64,000 bases of DNA from assembly GCA_900319525.1 (NCBI GenBank), contig ONOU01000006.1, forward strand, positions 1 through 64,000, written 5' to 3'. Source of the DNA: an uncultured Prevotellaceae bacterium. Lineage in GTDB: Bacteria; Bacteroidota; Bacteroidia; Bacteroidales; Muribaculaceae. Shown piece after piece: positions 62,301-64,000 of this stretch (its first letter is position 1; each line of letters opens with the position of its first letter). The notes below the pieces were generated by a model. That model saw nothing but the letters and a program-made list of their open reading frames with translations. It made no database searches and was not told where the DNA came from. The translations under genes were made by a program, and so were the position numbers.

Positions 62301-62753
62301 AACGTTGCCAATGGCAACAAGTCGGTGTCAATCGCTTACCCGCTGACCAACCTGACCGATGGCTTGCATACGCTCACCTATACCGTATATGATATGCTGG
62401 GCAACAGTGCCACCCGCACCATTTCGTTCCTGGTAGGGCATGCATCAAGTGTTGACATCGTTGCAGACAAGTCGCCCGCGATGATCAACAATCCGGTGAA
62501 TTTTGACTTGCAGGCCAGCGGAATGCTGCATCCTGAGGTGACCCTGCGCGTGACCGATGCGACAGGTAAACTTGTGTGGATGACCACGACCGACACCTTC
62601 CCCGTCAGCTGGGACATGAAGGACATGGATGGCAACAAGGTGCCGGCGGGCCTGTACCGCTACTTCGGCTCCTATAACGATGGCGTGAACTATGGTGGCA
62701 CTCCCATCAACAAACTCATCGTTCTTGAGCCTGTCAAGACGGCCCGAAAGTAA
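59304..62753 (+). CDS. PorU-like C25 peptidase, copy 4
   Basis: A 1149-aa paralog starting MLKLNKLQLACVILMAVLCAGHAGA (signal peptide). His653 (YVGHAGSVSLTKYNK) and Cys687 (LACCDVAHFD) are in place. It differs most from copies 2 and 3 in the region about 840-1000 (MGTEEREIYMDRTKLAEIS and PRVPYGRSSTVLTSM), where Ig-like modules lie. The C-terminal module is the shared type (WDMKDMDGNKVPAGLYRYFGSYNDG). argS follows 101 bp downstream on the same strand. Confidence 0.85.
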   Translation: MLKLNKLQLACVILMAVLCAGHAGAFDTSKYASQSKLATGKWVKVMVPESGVYEITYDELRKMGFDNPSQVHVYGHGGNRISEVLNGKAVDDLKAVPILRVNDKICFYGNGPVAFTMSEYMSVPHYTRVFNPYSQEGCYFLTEESTPDVVPMRKAVPSVSSYVNTASSMSFYYHERDLMSAASSGKEMLGEDFARNQLLVDYYLPQLSDSTLVLQTALAANVLETSYANAVLHSGNGTDTTAYPEASSVLYMPLENVYYNVASPSAAIKLSHPQQRGQFEPILKNSSGTNSALLARLDYFILTYKHHNILVGMPDNQMLMGYAMTSGKERLMLPYATSSTVVWFINNTQSPMVVPTTAYNEGNTHGLSFFANPISYATYVAFDPAKTLKKISRYEPVANQNLHGMPEPDLLIIASTAFKEQADRLADMHRAIDGITVAVVTQDQVFNEFSSGTRDAMAYRLLCKMLYDRDNVKFKNLLLFGTGSFDNRELMGSHPNDLLTYQSDESNILEQSYTSDDFFGMLADNSGANLAADKLSIGVGRITCVDVDEARSDVDKIIDYYANPDYGVWRNNTIVSSDSPDGGMYMFQAQGYKDLIEGSLNTGMHVNTVHDSMYPRSPNEPTYAVERKTATEAKQRLSYLLKDGAYFATYVGHAGSVSLTKYNKMWTISDVANTSYPYYPIMSLACCDVAHFDNTTRGIAELMFHKRDGGAIALLTSARMVSAMPNNQLNRNFINALFSYDRTGVMPTVGEAYKEAKLSFVGADMNKLSFFLLGDPAMRVNYPTPRFNITSVNGTDVTDTLNAEVYPLCRFEIKAQVVDGQGNVDRSFNGDATATLYGHENLFTTLSNIMGTEEREIYMDRTKLAEISGRVENGLFTGSMIAPRVPYGRSSTVLTSMLRVYAHKDSSDCMVNGVTKQIIMLPYDESKVIEDNEAPVITAMYLNEESSFGEGAVVSPNTMLYINVTDNEGINVQANSPSSSMKLSLDDGKASFGDILCGANVANGNKSVSIAYPLTNLTDGLHTLTYTVYDMLGNSATRTISFLVGHASSVDIVADKSPAMINNPVNFDLQASGMLHPEVTLRVTDATGKLVWMTTTDTFPVSWDMKDMDGNKVPAGLYRYFGSYNDGVNYGGTPINKLIVLEPVKTARK

Positions 62754-62854
62754 TATCCTGGAAGAGTATAATTCCCGTGAGCATGTCTCCCTTGTTGCTC
62801 TTGTGGTTTTAAACACTGTGTAACTGAAAAACTATATACAATTAATAATATTAT

Positions 62855-64000
62855 ATGTCGATAGATCAAATACTGGCACAAGCAACCGCCCAGGCGGTGA
62901 AAGAGTTATATGGCGTGGATTTCCCCGTCGAGAAGATAGTTCCCCAGACGACCAAGAAGGAGTTTGAGGGCAATGAAACGATTGTCGTCTTCCCGTTCCT
63001 GAAGGCGTCGCACAAGGCGCCAGACGTGACGGCTCAAGAGATAGGCGAGCACATGCAGGCTCACTGTGACGCGGTGGAGAAGTTCAATGTCATCAAGGGC
63101 TTCTTGAACATCACCATCAAGCCATCATTCTGGACCAGCGTGCTCAAGCACGTGGCTTCGACACCCGACTATGGTTTCACAGCAGCTAGTGATGATAGCC
63201 AGCTGGTGATGATCGAGTATTCCTCGCCCAACACCAACAAGCCGCTGCACTTGGGACATGTGCGCAACAACCTGCTGGGCTTCAGCCTCTCCAAGATTAT
63301 GGAGGCCAACGGCTACAAGGTGGTGAAAACCAATATCGTCAACGACCGTGGTATTCACATCTGCAAGTCGATGCTGGCATGGCTCAAGTGGGGCAACGGC
63401 GCTACGCCCGAGTCTACCGGCAAGAAAGGCGACCACCTGATTGGCGACTTCTATGTGGCCTTTGACAAGCACTATAAGGCCGAAGTCAAGGAACTTGTCG
63501 AGAAAGGCATGAGCCAGGAGGAGGCCGAGAAGCAGGCTCCGCTCATTCAGGAGGCTCACGACATGCTGCGTCGCTGGGAGGCTGGCGATAAGGAGGTGCG
63601 CGCCCTGTGGGAGAAGATGAACAATTGGGTTTATGCCGGTTTTGACGAGACCTACCGTCGCATGGGCGTCTCGTTTGACAAGATTTACTACGAGAGCGAC
63701 ACCTACCTGGTGGGCCGCGATACCGTGCTCAATGGTTTGGAAAAGGGTTTGTTCTACCGCAAGGAGGACAACAGCGTGTGGGCCGACCTCACCAGTGACG
63801 GTTTGGATCACAAGCTGCTGCTGCGCAGCGACGGCACGTCGGTCTATATGACTCAGGACATCGGCACCGCCCAGCTGCGCTACAAGGACTATCCCATTGA
63901 CCGCATGGTCTATGTCGTGGGCAACGAGCAGAACTACCACTTCCAGGTGCTCTCGCTGCTGCTCGACAAGCTAGGCTTCAAGTGGGGCAAGGATCTGGTG
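62855..64000 (+). CDS. argS: Arginyl-tRNA synthetase, 5' part (cut by the window end)
   Basis: The first 382 codons are visible. The enzyme charges tRNA-Arg in the cytoplasm. The N-terminal additional domain (FPFLKASHKAPDVTAQEIGEHMQ, GFLNITIKPSFW) precedes the class I catalytic core with SSPNTNKPLHLGHVRNN, in which HLGH (132-135) is the HIGH-type ATP-binding motif. IVNDRGIHICKSM and YMTQDIGTAQLRYKDYP also match ArgS. The KMSK-type motif and anticodon domain lie beyond the window. The ATG at 62855 is the first in frame and gives the usual start. Confidence 0.95.
   Translation, partial: MSIDQILAQATAQAVKELYGVDFPVEKIVPQTTKKEFEGNETIVVFPFLKASHKAPDVTAQEIGEHMQAHCDAVEKFNVIKGFLNITIKPSFWTSVLKHVASTPDYGFTAASDDSQLVMIEYSSPNTNKPLHLGHVRNNLLGFSLSKIMEANGYKVVKTNIVNDRGIHICKSMLAWLKWGNGATPESTGKKGDHLIGDFYVAFDKHYKAEVKELVEKGMSQEEAEKQAPLIQEAHDMLRRWEAGDKEVRALWEKMNNWVYAGFDETYRRMGVSFDKIYYESDTYLVGRDTVLNGLEKGLFYRKEDNSVWADLTSDGLDHKLLLRSDGTSVYMTQDIGTAQLRYKDYPIDRMVYVVGNEQNYHFQVLSLLLDKLGFKWGKDLV

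Overview
This window looks like a chromosomal segment from a fairly GC-rich gut-type member of the Bacteroidales. The evidence is repeated TAnnTTTG promoter boxes, PorU-like C25 peptidases, DUF5723 and DUF3108 proteins, C10 peptidases carrying dockerins, and SusE/F-like secreted proteins. A Muribaculaceae-type lineage is my inference; nothing in the window proves it. I saw no rRNA, tRNA or CRISPR array.

Layout. 1-1.2 kb: a terminator tail, then a REP-associated HUH (RAYT-type) transposase with an extra C-terminal Rossmann-like domain. A head-to-head pair of REP-like hairpins sits at its 5' side. 1.2-7.2 kb (minus strand): two POT peptide transporters, SufE and a PpiD-like periplasmic foldase. 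7.5-12.4 kb (plus): a 1023-aa TPR protein paired with an outer-membrane barrel protein. 12.5-17.4 kb (minus): a PIG-L deacetylase, an AddA/RecB-like helicase-nuclease and a SUI1/YciH protein, followed on the plus strand by a 56-aa 2[4Fe-4S] ferredoxin. 18.2-23.2 kb (plus): a large secreted repeat protein and a DUF5723 outer-membrane protein. 23.2-30.5 kb (minus): three tandem C10 (streptopain-like) proteases, each ending in a dockerin. 30.5-32.3 kb: two unrecognised small genes among inverted-repeat elements.

32.3-46.1 kb holds two tripartite export systems. The first has a divergent AraC-type regulator followed by TolC, HlyD, a double-NBD ATPase and two permeases. The second has TolC, HlyD and two permeases but no ATPase gene. 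Between them lie a small secreted protein with a cohesin-like domain and a DUF3108 protein. Short tandem repeats (9-bp TCTAGANNN or 7-bp ACTTANA units) fill several gaps inside these operons. 46.1-62.8 kb: a phosphopantetheinyl transferase, then four large C25 (gingipain/PorU-like) peptidases. The first is separated from a tandem run of three by rex and by a fumarylacetoacetate-hydrolase-like gene that appears to have lost its metal ligands. argS runs off the right end.

The main theme is secretion and the cell surface: expanded families of exported cysteine proteases (C10 x3, C25 x4), a cohesin-like partner candidate for the dockerins, surface proteins with sorting-like C-termini, and two envelope-spanning exporters. 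The strongest candidates for something undescribed are the dockerin-protease/cohesin-like set, the C25 expansion, the RAYT-Rossmann fusion with its REP pair, and the in-operon 9-bp repeats.
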